A stretch of 64,000 nucleotides of DNA from Posidonia oceanica (lineage: Eukaryota > Streptophyta > Magnoliopsida > Alismatales > Posidoniaceae): the NCBI GenBank assembly GCA_037176725.1, contig JAZBRS010000023.1:28019001-28083000 (forward strand), written 5' to 3'. Shown here piece after piece: positions 32,822 through 46,172 of this stretch. How positions within the stretch are numbered: the first letter of the stretch is position 1; each line of letters opens with the position of its first letter. The translations under genes were made by a program, and so were the position numbers. The notes under the pieces were generated by a model that was not told where the DNA came from, did not search any database, and saw only the letters and a list, made by a program, of their open reading frames with translations.

Positions 32822-32863
32822 ACTGGTATCAGAGCATCAGGTTCAAGAGAAATAGTGGGAGCG

Positions 32864-33675
32864 ATGGCAGATGACGGCAAGGTCAGAATCAAAAAGTTCG
32901 ATAGCAACGACTTCAGTTTCTGGAAGATGCAGATAGAGGACTATCTCTACCAGAAGAAGTTGCACGAATCGCTTTTGAGGGACAAAGCCAGAAACAATGG
33001 AACAAAAGGCGTGGAAACTGTTAGATCGCCAGGTACTCGATGTGGTCAGATTGACGCTGGCGAGGAATGTGGTGTTCAACATCGTCAAAGAGAAGACCAC
33101 AGCTGATTTGATGAAGACGCTGTCAGATATGTATGAGAAGCCGTCAGCCTCGAACAAGGTACATCTGATGCATCATTTATTCAATCTTAAGATGTCAGAA
33201 GGAAGGTGCATTGCAGATCACATCAACGAGTTCAACGTGATCATAACTCAATTGAGTCCTGTGGAGATCACGTTTGATGATGAGATTAGGGCACTGGATT
33301 CTGTTATCATCCCTACCAGAAAGCTGGTCTGCAATCGTTACTGGGGTTAGTAGTTTGCTAGGTAATTCAAAATTGCTGGTGAATGACATCCGAGATCTAA
33401 TTCTAAGAGAAGACAATCATAGGAAGGAATCCAGAGAACCTTCACGATCTGCTTTAAGCATAGAAAGCAGAGGAAAGAGTCAATATCACAGTCAGAATCA
33501 AACCCATGACAGATCTAAGTCCAAGGGAAAGGGTAAGAATCGCAAAGACATCGTTTGCTAAAACTGCGAGAAGAATGGTCACTTCAGCAATCAGTGCAAG
33601 GCACCGAAGAAAAAGAAAAAGAATCAGTCAAGGGATGATTCTGCAAACTCAACCAGTGAAGACATTGCTGATGCA
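32864..33675 (+). pseudogene. copia gag, broken, copy 2
   Basis: It has the same frame changes as copy 1, and the same TAA inside the zinc knuckle. Few private changes are visible (Ser to Gly near 33060, Gln to Leu near 33377). The gag was dead before duplication. Confidence 0.88.
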
Positions 33676-36172
33676 CTAGTTTGCTGTGTTGACAGTCCTA
33701 TTAAGTCATGGATTATAGACTCGGGTGCATCGTTTCACTCTACCAACGGTCGGGATTTGCTACATAACTATGTTGCAATAAAACATGGAAGACTCTGTCT
33801 TGCTGATGATAGTTACCTGGATATCGTGGGCAAGGATGAAGTTCACACAAGGACTAAAAGTGGACTATGGAAACTACTAGAAGTCAGACATGTTCCAAAT
33901 CTTAAGAGGAACTTAATCTCCATGGGTCAGATTAACGATGAAGGATACACAACAGTATTCGGAGGAGGACAATGGAAAGTAATCAAGGGTGCTCTGGTTG
34001 TGGCATGGGGCAAGAAGGTTGGAACTCTGTATTTGACACCAGGACAGAAGGACACACCATTGCAGTTGCTGCCTGCTTAGTTGACTCAAGACTATGGCAT
34101 AGGAGACTTGGGCGCATGAGTGAAAAGGGAATGAAGCTACTGGCATCAAAAGAAAGAATACTGAATTTGGAATCAGTGGATTTAGGCCTTTGTGAGAACT
34201 GCATCTATGGCAAACAGAAAAGGGTCAGTTTCTCAAAGATTGTAAGAATGTCAAAGGCAGAAAAGCTAGAGTTAGTCCATACTGACGTATGGGGACCAGC
34301 TCCTGTAAAATCCCTTGGAGGCTCAAGCTATTATGTCACTTTCATTGATAATTCCACCAGAAAGGTATGGGTTTATTTTTTGAAAAATAAATCTGATGTG
34401 TTTGCTACTTTTAAAAGGTAGAAAGCTGAGGTAGAAAATCAAACCGGTCAGAAAGTGAAGAGTGTGAGGTCAGACAATGGTGGAGAGTATGACAGTCAGA
34501 AGTTCAAAGATTTCTATGTAGGGCATGGAATTCGAATGATCAGAACAGTCCCTGGAAGACCAGAGCAGAATGGTGTTGCTGAAAGAATGAACAGGATCTT
34601 GAATGAAAGAGCAAGAAGCATAAGGTTGCATGCAAACTTTCCAAAAACCTTCTGGACAGATGCAATCAATACAGCAGCATACCTGATCAATCGAGGACCT
34701 TCAGTTCCTTTGAGATATAAGATCCTTGAAGAGGAATGCACTGGAAAGGAGGTAAATCTCTCACATCTAAAAGTATTTGGCTGCGTTTCTTATGTACACA
34801 TAGATCCTAATGCTAGAGATAAGCTGGATGCAAAGGCTAGAAAATGCTATCTTATTGGTTATGGTTCTAATTATTTTGGCTATCGTTTTTAGGATGATCA
34901 AAATAAAAAAATCGTTTTTGGGATCATCAAAACAGAAAAATCATAAGGCATAAGGATGTTACATTTGATGAAACCATGCTGTACAAAGACAGATATGCAG
35001 TAGAATCTGACCATGCAGGGAAACAACCATAGAAGTGTGATAATGTTGTGTTAGACAATATCAATGAAGATGATATTGCTGGAAGAGTTCAGGAGAATCC
35101 AGAAATCAATGAAGATCACCCTGAACCATCTACTCCCATATCACATGTGAGAAGATCTACGAGAATATCTAGACCTACATAACGCTTCTCACCGTCATTG
35201 CATTAATTGCTGTTGACAGATGGTGGAGAGCCAGAGTACTACAATGAAGCAGTACAAATAGAAGATTCTGTCAAGTGGGAGTTAGCCATGAAAGATGAGA
35301 TGAACTCCTTAGAAAAGAACAGAACATGGGTGCTAACTCACCTACCAGAAGGAAAGAAAGCTTTACAGAATAAATTGGTGTATCGAATTAAGGAAGAACC
35401 TGATAGCTCCAAAAGATACAAGGCCAGACTGGTTGTAAAGGACTTTCAACAATTAAGAGGTATTGACTACACAGAGGTATTCTCTCTAGTAGTCAAGATG
35501 ACCACAATTAGATTGGTACTCGGTATTGTTGCTGCAGAAAATTTGCATCTAGAGCAGTTAGATGTGAAGACAGCCTTCTTACATGGAGACTTGGATGAGG
35601 ATATCTACATGCAACAAACTGAAGGCTTCAAAGTTCCTGGCAAAGAAAAACTTATATGCAACTTGCAGAAAAGTCTTTATGGTTTAAAACAGGCTCCCAG
35701 ATAGTGGTACAAGAAATTTGATAGCTTCATATGTGACATTGGTTTCATAAGATGTGAAATAGACTTTTGTTACTATTTCAAGAGTTTAGATGGCTGCTAT
35801 ATTATCTTGTTACAGTATGTGGATGATATGCTTGTTGCAGGATCCAACATGAATGAGATCAACAAGTTAAAGCAACAGATGTCAAAGGAATTTGACAGGA
35901 AGGACTTAGGTGAAGCAAAGCAGATCCTCGGAATGATAATCATTCGAGATAGATCTGAAGGAACTCTAGTGTTGTCCCAAAAGAAATACATTGAGAAGGT
36001 GCTAAGCAGGTTTAATCTCAATGATGCAAAGCCTAGAGACACTCCCTTGGGAACCAGTTCAAGCTGTCTAAGGAGCAATCACTAAAGACAGAAGAAGATC
36101 AGAAGCACATATCCAAAATACCATATGCTTCTGCAATTGGAATTGTGATGTATGCTGTGGTGTGTACCAGAC
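33676..36172 (+). pseudogene. copia pol: protease, integrase, RT, copy 2
   Basis: The domains follow copy 1: DSGA near 33718, HTD near 34279, DNGGEY near 34472, GVAERMN near 34580 and YVDD near 35816. A private 2-bp insertion near 34055 shifts the frame between protease and integrase. The TAG that copy 1 has at 5216 is TGG here, so the integrase C-terminal part is open from 34455 to 34890. Shared stops remain at 34419, 34890 and 35702. The linker between integrase and RT is as damaged as in copy 1. Confidence 0.92.
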
Positions 36173-36177
36173 CTGAC

Positions 36178-39021
36178 TGTCATGACCCCAATCGCAACAG
36201 TTCAAAAACCAAGCCCAACAAAAATTTAAAACATAATTAACTATTATATCAACAGTTAACTACTGGGCTAAACAACAAATATGTATGCCAGGAACCTACA
36301 GTGGACAACTATGTGACTCCCACTATATGCACTAGAACTCCGAACCAGCTAACCATCTACACCTGCAACTGAAAACCACACAAAGCACACGTGAGTGACC
36401 AGAAATCGTCACCCAGCACACACCTCGCAAAAACTACGCGAGGAATCGGCATAAAAACCTCAAATACGGCACAACCGGTCAAAATCCCAAATTCGGGTCC
36501 ACAATAAGCAATATAATCAAATAAAACACCCTTTCCAAAGCCAATATGCTAAAACCGGGAAAGACAGGTATTTACAAAACACTTTCACAAACTACGGCCC
36601 ACTGGTACAAAAACTCAGCACCACTCAAAGCCCTCCAACATCTCAGACAAGGAAAAACACTTGGCTCACTAGCCAAAACAAGGTGGAAATACCTCGTAAA
36701 CAAATCTTCGATCAATACAACGGTCCACTGGCCCAACACTCAAAACCAAAACTACACGCCATAAATAGACGGGAAACACTAGGCCTAATACGGCCCAAAA
36801 CTCAAGCCAACCACAAAGTCCAAATTCAGGCAAAGCTCTAGGCCTAATACGACCAGCCGCAACCAAACACAGCCCTGCGGGTACAAAACCACAACTGATC
36901 GTGTTGCCTGGCACCAAGCTACCAACCTGGCCTCAAGTAGTAGCCAGGGACTCACCCCTGCAGTTCACTGCACTGCCACGAACACCCGTCCTGTGGAGGA
37001 GCGTGTCCGTCCTGACTTCTCGTCACTAGAGACGCCTCAAAAGCGATCCCCACCTGGGAAAGCTACTCACCCCAATTGGGCGAGTTGTCCACAATCATGA
37101 CAAACCACAGGGCACGCCTAATGTTCAATGCGACCTCAGCTCAATGCTCCGAACCACTAGAGGCTCCAACCCCTAGACTCAGCCAGCACCCAAAACCAGG
37201 CGAGTCCCGGTGCCCGTAACAACTAGGCTATCACGCCCAGCTATGCAGGAGTATCATACCTCCCGAGTCCGCTGTTACGATACCACTAGGTACGACTGGC
37301 ACCCTGACCCCCCAAAACCTCAACCCAGGCGAGGTGTGCGACACACCAGGAATGCCGTCGCATCCCTAGGTCCAGCCAACACAACTCCCAAGTCTTAGCC
37401 ACAGAAAACCTCGACAAAAATCATTTGCTAACCAACCATGTTTTTCCTCAAAAATCTCTTTAAAAACATTTACTAAAATCATGGGCTAAAGCACAATATG
37501 CTCCAAAACCGACTATAAAAACCACCTCAGAAAAGAAGCCCAGGAGAGCAACCCAGACCAAAATCGGCAGACCGAAAATCCCATCGGTCGATCGAAAATC
37601 CCTGATTTGGTGACTCACCAAATCCACTGGTTGGTCGGTCCAGCTCAGGAATCGGCAAACCGACATCCCATCGGTCGACCAAAAATCCCTGATTAGGTGG
37701 AATCAAATCCACTGGTGGACCGATCGAGCCCTGAAAACGGCAGACCGATCGATTTCGGTCGATCGAATTCAGGTTCTGGTCTAAATCTGACAGAAAAACG
37801 GGAGACCGATATGGACCGGTATCCCGATTTCCTCCAGAAATCAACATATCGTTCAAAAACGGCGTGCCGAACAAGAGTAGGGTAGAAAACTTATAAAAGC
37901 TACTTAAACCCCAAAACACGTACACAAAACTCTAAATCTAGCATGCCATATACCGAAATCTCCAGAATTCAATAAGTAATGCAACCATACACGCATTATG
38001 GCATTCCGAGGTATACAATTCGTGAAAACATTGAAAACTCACATTCAATTCAATTTTTACCAAAAACTCAAATACTATCAAATCCATGCCAAATCAAACA
38101 TGCAATATATGAAAATGAGCGTATCCGCTCAAGCAGCACATCTACATCACATTCGCCTCAATCTGAGGCACAAAACACCGGAATTCACCGGAAAACCATA
38201 AATATGCATTTAAGCTACTCGGGCCATAAATCCGGCCAAAAAACACATAAAATCCCAAAAATTACCAAATCACTACCATAGCATATAATCATGGCAATGA
38301 ACGCATGCATATCATTTTCTAAATATTTAAGCTACTACGGCGAGGCGTGTACCTTGGGACAGAGGGATGACCTCCGTCTTCCGACGATCCACACGCAACT
38401 CCGAGCTCCACGTGTCACTCTCGAGCTCGCCGCTCCATTGGGACGACTACCAGAGCTCGCCGCACCACCGCCGGCCGCCACCATGCGCCAGCCATCACTG
38501 ACAGCCACCACAGAGAACAAGAAGAAGATGATAAGGAAGGGAAGGGAAGGGGGAGATGGAGGAGGAGAGGGTGGAGGGAGGTGGAGATGGAGGTGGAGAG
38601 AGGGGGAGGAGGAGCGCTGCACCAGCCAGCTAGGGCACGGGCGCGAGGGGAAAGAGGGAGGAGGGGAAGAACGGGTGGGGAGGGGGAGGCACGCGTGAGG
38701 GTGATGGCACGAGTGAGGGGGAGGGGAAGGGGGAGGGAGAGAGAGGGGGAAAGAGAGAGAGAGAGAGAGGGAGAGAGAGAGAGGGAGAGAAAGAGAGAGA
38801 GAAAAGGAGAGAGGGAAAACCTGGGACTAGACTACAATCTGTCCCACCAACCACCACAAGTGGGGCTCACTTCAATCCAAATGTGCAGACCCACACAAAA
38901 CCACAGATGGGGCCTACAACAAAATACAAGTGGGGACCCGTAAGGCCAGTAACACCCGTCTACAGCCAAGGAATTCATTAAAATGTCAGAATATAGGGGA
39001 AATAAATTCCCGAGTGTTACA
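36178..39021. mobile_element. Solo LTR, Tekay/Del-like, copy 2
   Basis: It is flanked by the same perfect CTGAC duplication (36173-36177 and 39022-39026). It is 16 bp longer than copy 1 in the GA tract (38720-38815). I counted about two dozen substitutions against copy 1, mostly transitions, nearly all left of the GA tract. Confidence 0.8.
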
Positions 39022-39629
39022 CTGACATAGCTCATGTAGTGGGAGTTGTGAGCAGATTCATGTCAGATCCAGGAATAAAGCATTGGGAAGCTGTGAAGTG
39101 GCTCTTACGATATTTGAAAGGCTCCTCAAGTAAGGGACTTTGCTTTAGAAAGAGCGATGGGATCTTGTAGGGCTTCTGTGATGCAGATTTGGGTAGTGAT
39201 TTGGACGAAAGAAAGAGCACCACAGGTTATGTCTTTACTCTAGGAGGTACAACAGTTAGTTGGATGTGAAGACTACAGAAAAGTATTTCTCTCTCAACCA
39301 TTGAAGCAGAATATATGGTAATATTAGAAACTGTCAAAAAGATGATTTGGTTGAAGAATTTTCTGAAGGAGTTGGGAAAGAAGCATGACAGCAGTACACT
39401 TTTCAGCGATAGTCAAAGTGTCATTCATCCTGCAAAGAATCCAGTCTTCCATGCTAAGACCAAGCACATCCAGTTGAAATATCATCACATTCGTGGGTTG
39501 ATTGAGGATGGGACCTTGACATTGAAGAAGATACTTGGTACAGAGAATCCATCAGACATGCTGACAAAGGGTGTAAGCACTCAGAAACTAATGCTATGTA
39601 TGGCCTTAGTTGGTCTCCAAAATACTTGA
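39022..39629 (+). pseudogene. copia RNase H (3' part of pol), copy 2
   Basis: It is identical in translation to 9569-10176, including the two internal stops. Confidence 0.9.
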
Positions 39630-39716
39630 AAAATGGAGACGCCGCACTAGAAACATCACTCACGAGAAGAGGTTACAGAAGAGCTTCAGTAGAAGATCAG
39701 TCTCCAAGTGGGAGAT

Positions 39717-39978
39717 TGTTGGGTTGTAAAACCTGATTATGCTGAACCCCAGGCTCGTGCCCCTGAGAAATTTTATTAAGGATACATAAGGATATATATG
39801 TAATTTCATTTGTAGAATGATGTCCTAGCTCTCTACTATATAAAGAGAGTAGTCCTCTGTAATATGCAACACAAGAGAAAGAGTGATAGAAACCCTAGTG
39901 CGACCGTGTTCCTGTGTGTTTATTTCTTCTCTTCCTCGCTTCTCCTCTAGATCCTGTAGGAAGATCCAATTCCTAACA
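39717..39978 (+). repeat. copia 3' LTR, copy 2
   Basis: This 262-bp LTR differs from 10264-10525 by one visible base (GTGAAACC against GTAAAACC). Confidence 0.92.
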
Positions 39979-41960
39979 TTATTCTCTTCAAGAAGTGAAA
40001 GTTGTTGGAGAACAAGATTAATTCTTGATAAAAACTGACTTCTCAAAAGTCAATCCAGTTCTTCAGTGATCTTAAGAAGAACACTGATGTTTAAACTTAA
40101 TTTTAGATTTTTGTTGAATTATTATATTTGTTGCAAGTGAAGCAATTTAAAGATGTTTAATGATTGAATACTATAGCAACATGTATGAATAAATAATATA
40201 TTTGTGTTGCCTAGAAAATCATGATAAATTGGGAATTGGATACTGAGATGAATCATTTCAATAACAATGCGTATGTCTCTCTATGAAGCATGTTTTTTCA
40301 GCACATAACTGGATAGGTTTTTTCTTTTTGTATAAATAAATCTGTAGGTTATGTTCGTAGGATATGCACAACCATAACAAAACCTTATCACTTGATTATT
40401 CAGTGGACAAGGACACATAATTGTACAAGTTGAATTATTTTAAAAAATAATTGTACAAGCTGATGTGACACTAGAAACTACTCTATTTCGTGTCTGGCAT
40501 CACCTCCGGTGGGTTCAATAATTTAAAAACCTCTCATACCTTTGGGCGGCTCTACTGAATTCAAAAACGAATATCCTCAATTTAGGTTAATTAACCCTCG
40601 AATACACGAATTTCCGTTGCCTTTGTCGGATTAGTAAGCGACTGAAAATATTTATTTATTTCTCAGCAGTATTTTTCCTCTAATATTCTAAAAACATTTA
40701 AACTTCTTAAATAATCGCAAGACTTTCACGTTGACAAATGAGGATCGAAGATCCCTCCCAATATATGCAAGAGGAGGAGGAGGTGCAAAATAATGCAAAA
40801 CAAAGGAACGGAGTTAACGATGTCAATCCCCACGCGTTTTCGATCAGTGAGATGTCAAAATCCGAATCAGAAATGGATAAACGTCAAACAAGAGGAATTT
40901 TCAAGTGGTGACGACGTCCCCACGCATTTTCTTACACGACCTTACACGAGAGCTACCGCGCAACAAACAATAATAATTAACAAACAAACGAAACGGAGGC
41001 GACAAAATAGTGCCCGTTTTATTCTGGACCACCAAGCCATTACTTCCACATGATCCATTCGTGCACGAAGCACGATAGTCCCGTCTTTATTATTCATCAC
41101 TTAAAAACTTAATAGGAGCGCAAGTTGAAATTAAGAATTCATCAAACAAAGCAATTTGGTAATAAATGAACTCCAGAAAATTTTTTTTTTAAAAAAGCAA
41201 AAAATATGGGAGTAGATTATTGCATTCGTATTGTTTCGGAACAGCTGTATGTAGTGTAATGTGCCCTAACTATAAAAAACAGCAATTATATTGTTCATTT
41301 ATTGTTGTTAATAAAAGGAAATTGCATCTTCTATGCTGAATTGTTGTGTTATGACTTATTACAAATCTAATACGCATTAAACGAGGGTATTTATGTTGGT
41401 TGTTTTTTTAATTGATTCGACGGTTTAGACGTAAGGAGTTAGACCTCTTCGATCAACAAGCAATTGGAGAGGATCCCAAGTCCCAATCCTCTTAAATATT
41501 TTTGCCTACGTTCTTCCTCCTTTGTTGAACTTTGTTATTGTTTGTATATAATCTTGTGCAATATTCTTTCAATGCATTGTATCTTTCCTAGATTTCTTTT
41601 TCATGATTACGAGATAATAATTTTTAGTCTTGATTGGTTGCACAAAATTAAATTCCATCGACATCGGCATGATGGCCTTAGTTTTCATCAATAGATTGCT
41701 GACTTTTCCATTTTCTTTGTTTACAGTAGCCTATGCGTCGTTTCCATTCGGTGGTTGTCATGACTTGTTCATCTTTGCAATACTCTATTGTAGTTATCGA
41801 TGTAAAACAAGTGAGCAGTTATAATGGATACTGAGCAAAGCTGTTGACTGGTTCACTAGCTTGATCTATTATTTTCATTTCCTAACTTTATTTGGTTTCA
41901 CGATTATTTTTTCCTTAGATTTGAAATTTAAAAATATAGCTATGAATGAAAAATCTTACA
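39979..41960. other. AT-rich stretch, no recognised gene, copy 2
   Basis: It appears identical to 10526-12507. No domain-bearing frame is visible. Confidence 0.55.
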
Positions 41961-42488
41961 AGACTTACCTGTCATTGTTGTGTTGTTGTTCTTGATGTCG
42001 AAGCATCTGTTCGATCTCTACAACAATAACCTCGACTACTATGAAAGGAGTCTCTCGGGTGCAACAAGAGTCGATAGATTTTCTTATATGGTTATTATAT
42101 TGAAACCATAGATATGGGATATATTTATATAACACACTCCATAACTGTGTTATAATATCCTTCAAGTATCACTTTACTTAATATAGTATGAGACTTACCT
42201 GTCGTTGTCATGTTGTTATTCTTGATATGGAAGCGTCTGTTCTATTCCTACAACAACCACCTCTACTCTTATAAAGAGAGTCTTTCATGTACAACAAGAG
42301 TCGATAGAGTTTCTTGTATGATTATTATGTTGAAACCTTAGATATGGGATATATTTATATAACACACTCCATAATTGTGTTACAGTATCCCTCAAGTATC
42401 ACTTTACTTAATATAGTCCTACAATTGAGTTAGCCTCTTAAGTTAGTTAAGTCACATTAGGTTGTAAATTAGAACTATATGTCTAACA
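41961..42488 (-). repeat. 3' LTR of minus-strand copia with 230-bp tandem units, copy 2
   Basis: The LTR start TGTTAGACAT is at 42488 reading left, after the purine tract 42489-42503. The tandem units are 41961-42190 and 42191-42420. Here the LTR is linked to its own coding region (43888-47705), interrupted only by the Pack-MULE. Confidence 0.7.
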
Positions 42489-42592
42489 ATCTCTCACTTG
42501 ACTTGTCTAACTTACTTGATACAAGACAAAACTTTATGTGGAGTGACTGCTACTTAATTGCTTAATAAGACATATTAACCATTATTCAGGAA

Positions 42593-43594
42593 GAGTAATT
42601 TCCTTAATGGTACCCTCAATTTTTAATTCTTTTTATTTTAAAATAGTTGTGATAACGCTGTTACAATATGACATGGAATGACCGTTATGCCCTTCTTATT
42701 TTCTTTCTGTTCCTTCTCTACTTTACTCTTCTTCTTTTTCTCTCTCACATTGGTTTTGAATCATTCGACCAGAATGGAAGCCAGAGGGGGGACAACCTTG
42801 TTGGAGATCTACAAGACAGCCCAGAAGCTCCTGATCCGAACCAAGGACGACCTCTCCCACCTCAAATCCCTCGACTTCTCCTCTGCTTCTTCTTCATCTG
42901 CTGCTTCTTCTTCTTCGTCATCTTTTGCTGTTGTTGGGTATGGTGGTGTGGATCCGAGATACGATGAGGTCTCCGTGTCCATAAGTATGGATCTAGCTCA
43001 GATCCAGTTGCTCTGTGCTAACATGGACTGGCTCTGGCGCTCCATCACGTCCCCATGGCCAGTGAGGACTCTGGAAGAGGAAAGTGGAACAAGTACTTGA
43101 AGAAGTTGATTCTTTGAAGAAAAGTTTGGACAAGCAGCTGCTGCAATGCCAAGCACAGATGCAGGAAGCTAAGGACAGGACAGATCTATTACAGCAAGCA
43201 AATAGCGACTCTGCCCACATATTGAGAATCTTTGATGACGAAACACATGCTATGGAATCTGCCCGTAATTCGTCTAAGATGCTCGACGAGGCTTATGATA
43301 CTACTGTAGCCATTCTTTTCAAATACGCTGAACAGAAGGATCGACTGAAGAGAGCACAAAGGAAAGCATTGGACATATTGAAGAAGGAGAAGGAGAGGGA
43401 GAGGGAGAAGAGTTATATTTCTATATAGTTGAGGGGCATTTTCGTCCAATTTTTTTGGTAAAACAACATTTTCTAACAGAATTACTACAGTAACTAACAG
43501 CAATAATTAAGAATACCAGAGTGAATGGTTTTATAATTGAGGGTACTGAAGTAAAAGAAAAGTATAATTGAGGGTACCATTAAGGAAATTACTC
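42593..43594 (+). mobile_element. Pack-MULE carrying membrin fragment, copy 2
   Basis: The 29-bp inverted repeats and flanking 9-bp sequences match copy 1 (left flank 42584-42592, right flank 43595-43603). Both copies look identical, so capture and insertion came before the duplication. Confidence 0.85.
42774..43428 (+). pseudogene. MEMB: Membrin-like Qb-SNARE fragment, copy 2
   Basis: Its translation is identical to that of copy 1: the same frame change near 43053-43064, the same missing SNARE end and membrane anchor, and the same Lys/Glu-rich read-through tail. Confidence 0.85.
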
Positions 43595-43887
43595 ATTTAA
43601 GAATAACAACCCTCATAGATACCAGTCATAGTGATGATACATTTTCAAAATGTATATTCATTTAAATGTACTAAGATATCTAAGATTGAAGTTATAATTA
43701 AACAGTTTATATGGTAATCAATATTTATGAATAAACTTACAAATGTTATAACAATAAAAGTAAAGTTTATTCTCTTTAATTTATCCAACGACAAAACAAT
43801 AGTTCATAATTTAAACAAAATTAAGAAGTACTAAATAGAGATCTTTAACCAAACGTGATATCACATAATACATCAGTGTCTAAACTA

Positions 43888-44241
43888 TTAAAGCAAAACC
43901 TCAAAAGAACTGACTAGACTCATCTTAAGCACATGTTCTTTGTAGGTATCTGGGTGAAGTACCTTTGTAAGAGGATCAACTAGTATTGAGTCAGTTTCTA
44001 TATGCTTAATAGACATCAAATAATCTCTAATTCTCTCCTTCATAATAAAAAACTTGACTTCCATATGCTTGCATGTACTAGAACTCTTGCTATTGTTAGA
44101 GAATTTAATCGCTACTTTATTATCATAATACATTTTGATAGGTCTCTCCAAAAAGTCCATGACTTTCAAATTTGTGATAAAGTTATGTTTCCAAATAGCT
44201 TGTAACGATGCCATATAACAAGCTACATACTCAACTTTCAC
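43888..44241 (-). pseudogene. copia RNase H C-terminus
   Basis: This open piece of 117 codons starts within the conserved EAEY-type block (here KVEYVACY). It carries the YYDNKVAI motif (the D of DN), the KHMEVK block near the middle and the VDPLTK tail. It corresponds to the end of copia pol. Upstream sequence (44242-44600) reads as the preceding RNase H part in broken frames. Confidence 0.85.
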
Positions 44242-44599
44242 AGTGAATGCACCAACTATTTTCTGTTTGATACTACACCTAGAAACAACTCCTCCAGCAA
44301 GTAGGAAAACATATCTAGAAGTGGATTTCCTAGTATTGAGACATCCGGCAAAGTCTGAGTCAGAGAATCCCGCAACCTCAAGTTATTCTGATCTTCTATA
44401 CGAGAGCATGATATCTTTAGTTCCTTGTAAATATCTCAAAACCTTCTTTGCAGCTTGCTAATGCGAAAGTCCTCGATGACTTTGATATCTACCTAGATAC
44501 CAAGTGACAAAAGCTAGACCTAGTGAAGTACATGTCTGTGCATAGTTGAGACATCTAACTACCACGGCATATGATTTATCCTTCATTGCAAGTCTCTCT

Positions 44600-45490
44600 G
44601 AGTCAGTTTGAGGTCCTTACAATTTCTTTAGTTTATCACCCTTTACAATAGGTGCATTACCAAGAGCACAATTTTCTATTGAGAACCTCTTTGACACACT
44701 TGATATGTAAGACTTTTGAGACAGCTCAAGCATGTCCAGAAACCTGTTGCGGTGAATCTCTATCTCAATGATATAATTGGCTTCACTCATATCTTTCATA
44801 TCAAAGTTGTTAGAAAGAAAATCTTTAGTCTCCTTTAACAAACTAAGGTTTGTACTTGCAAGTAGAATATTATCTACATATAGAATAAGTAGTATCCATT
44901 CACTCCCATTTTCCATTAAGTATATATGTACATTGATCAATAATATTTTTCTTAAACCCAAAAGACATGATAATTTCATTGAATTTAAATATCACTATCT
45001 GGAAGCTTGCTTGAATCTATATATAAATTTCTTTAGCTTATAAACTATATGTTCCTTTCCTTTAACCTCAAAACATTGAGTTTGATGCATGTACACTTCT
45101 TCCTCAAGTTTGCCATTTAGGAAAGCCCTTTTCACATCCATCTGGTGTAACTAACTCAAAATGAGCCATTAAGGCTATGACTATCCTTCAAGAATTCTTT
45201 GAGGAAACTGGAGAATAAGTCTTATAATAGTCAATGCCCTCTCTTTGTGTGTAGTCCTTTGCCACTAGTCTCGCCTTATATCGTTCTACTGTCTCTTTCA
45301 TATTTCTTTTGGTCTTATAGACCCATTTACAACCGACTAGTTTCATTCCCAAAGATAAGTCAACTAGTTCCCAGACTTGATTACTATCCATAGAGACAAG
45401 CTCATTTTTCATGACTTGCAACAAATTGTTGAAGCTCACACAATCTATGACTTGTAAAAACATCGTCGGGTCATCAACCCCTTGTCCCAT
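44600..45490 (-). pseudogene. copia reverse transcriptase, broken
   Basis: Right to left, 45490-45188 gives the RT N-terminal block with [11 protein letters not shown] and [12 protein letters not shown] motifs. The middle (44980-45187) is frame-broken. The piece 44979-44617 holds YVDN where the catalytic YVDD should be, so a catalytic Asp is already lost. The LELSQKSYI block follows. It is non-functional. Confidence 0.88.
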
Positions 45491-46172
45491 GTCCTCATTC
45501 GATAAGTATATTACCTAATCAGATGAAATAGTTGGCTTCTTTTGTCAGTTTGAATGTCTTAGATGAGTCTCTTAATCATTATGAAAAACCTGAACATGTG
45601 GGTCAATGATAGACTCTTGAATTGATTGTTCATGTGATTGTTCTTGAGTTGGTGCAATTACCTCTGGAGTATTGTTCATTGGAACAACAAATGGTAAATA
45701 CATCTGAGTCTCTTGAGTAGAAGCGACATTAATTAGTATCCTCAGAATTCTGATAAGAAACAACATCTTCTTGAGACTTTTCAAAAACATAATCCCTAAG
45801 GATATTCCAACTAACACAACCATCCTCTAAGAAAATTGCTCTATCAGTTTCAACTATCCTTGTAATATGTGTTGGACAATAAAACCTAGGATTTTAACTT
45901 CAACTGAGCATCCTCAAACGTGCATGTAACCTAAAAAGGATTTCTTGTTTGTTCATAACTCGTAGGGAGTTTTTTCTATAGATTTGGAAGGAACCCAGTT
46001 TAGAATATGTATTGTCATCTTTAAAGCTTAACCCCACATTAAGACTGGTAAAGTCAAGTAGCTCATCATAGCCCTGACCATTTCCTTAAGTGTTTTGTTT
46101 TATCTTTCAGTAGCCTCATCATGTTGGGTACTATGTCATTTTCCTTAAAAAATTACACAAATGGTCCAAACA

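Larger units (their letters stand above)
32530..39978 (+). mobile_element. Ty1/copia retrotransposon with nested solo LTR, copy 2
   Basis: This is the same element as 3095-10525, with identical insertion site and nested insertion. Its LTRs lie at 32530-32821 and 39717-39978, the primer site at 32824-32835 (TGGTATCAGAGC, canonical) and the purine tract at 39703-39716. Because both copies share the site, it inserted before the duplication. Confidence 0.95.
29437..43810. repeat. 14.4 kb direct duplication, copy 2 (empty site for the Tat element)
   Basis: It matches 1-14357 throughout. At its right end CATAAT continues into TTAAAC and the copia RNase H region, without interruption. This shows the state of the locus before the Tat/Ogre element inserted. 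Confidence 0.95.
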
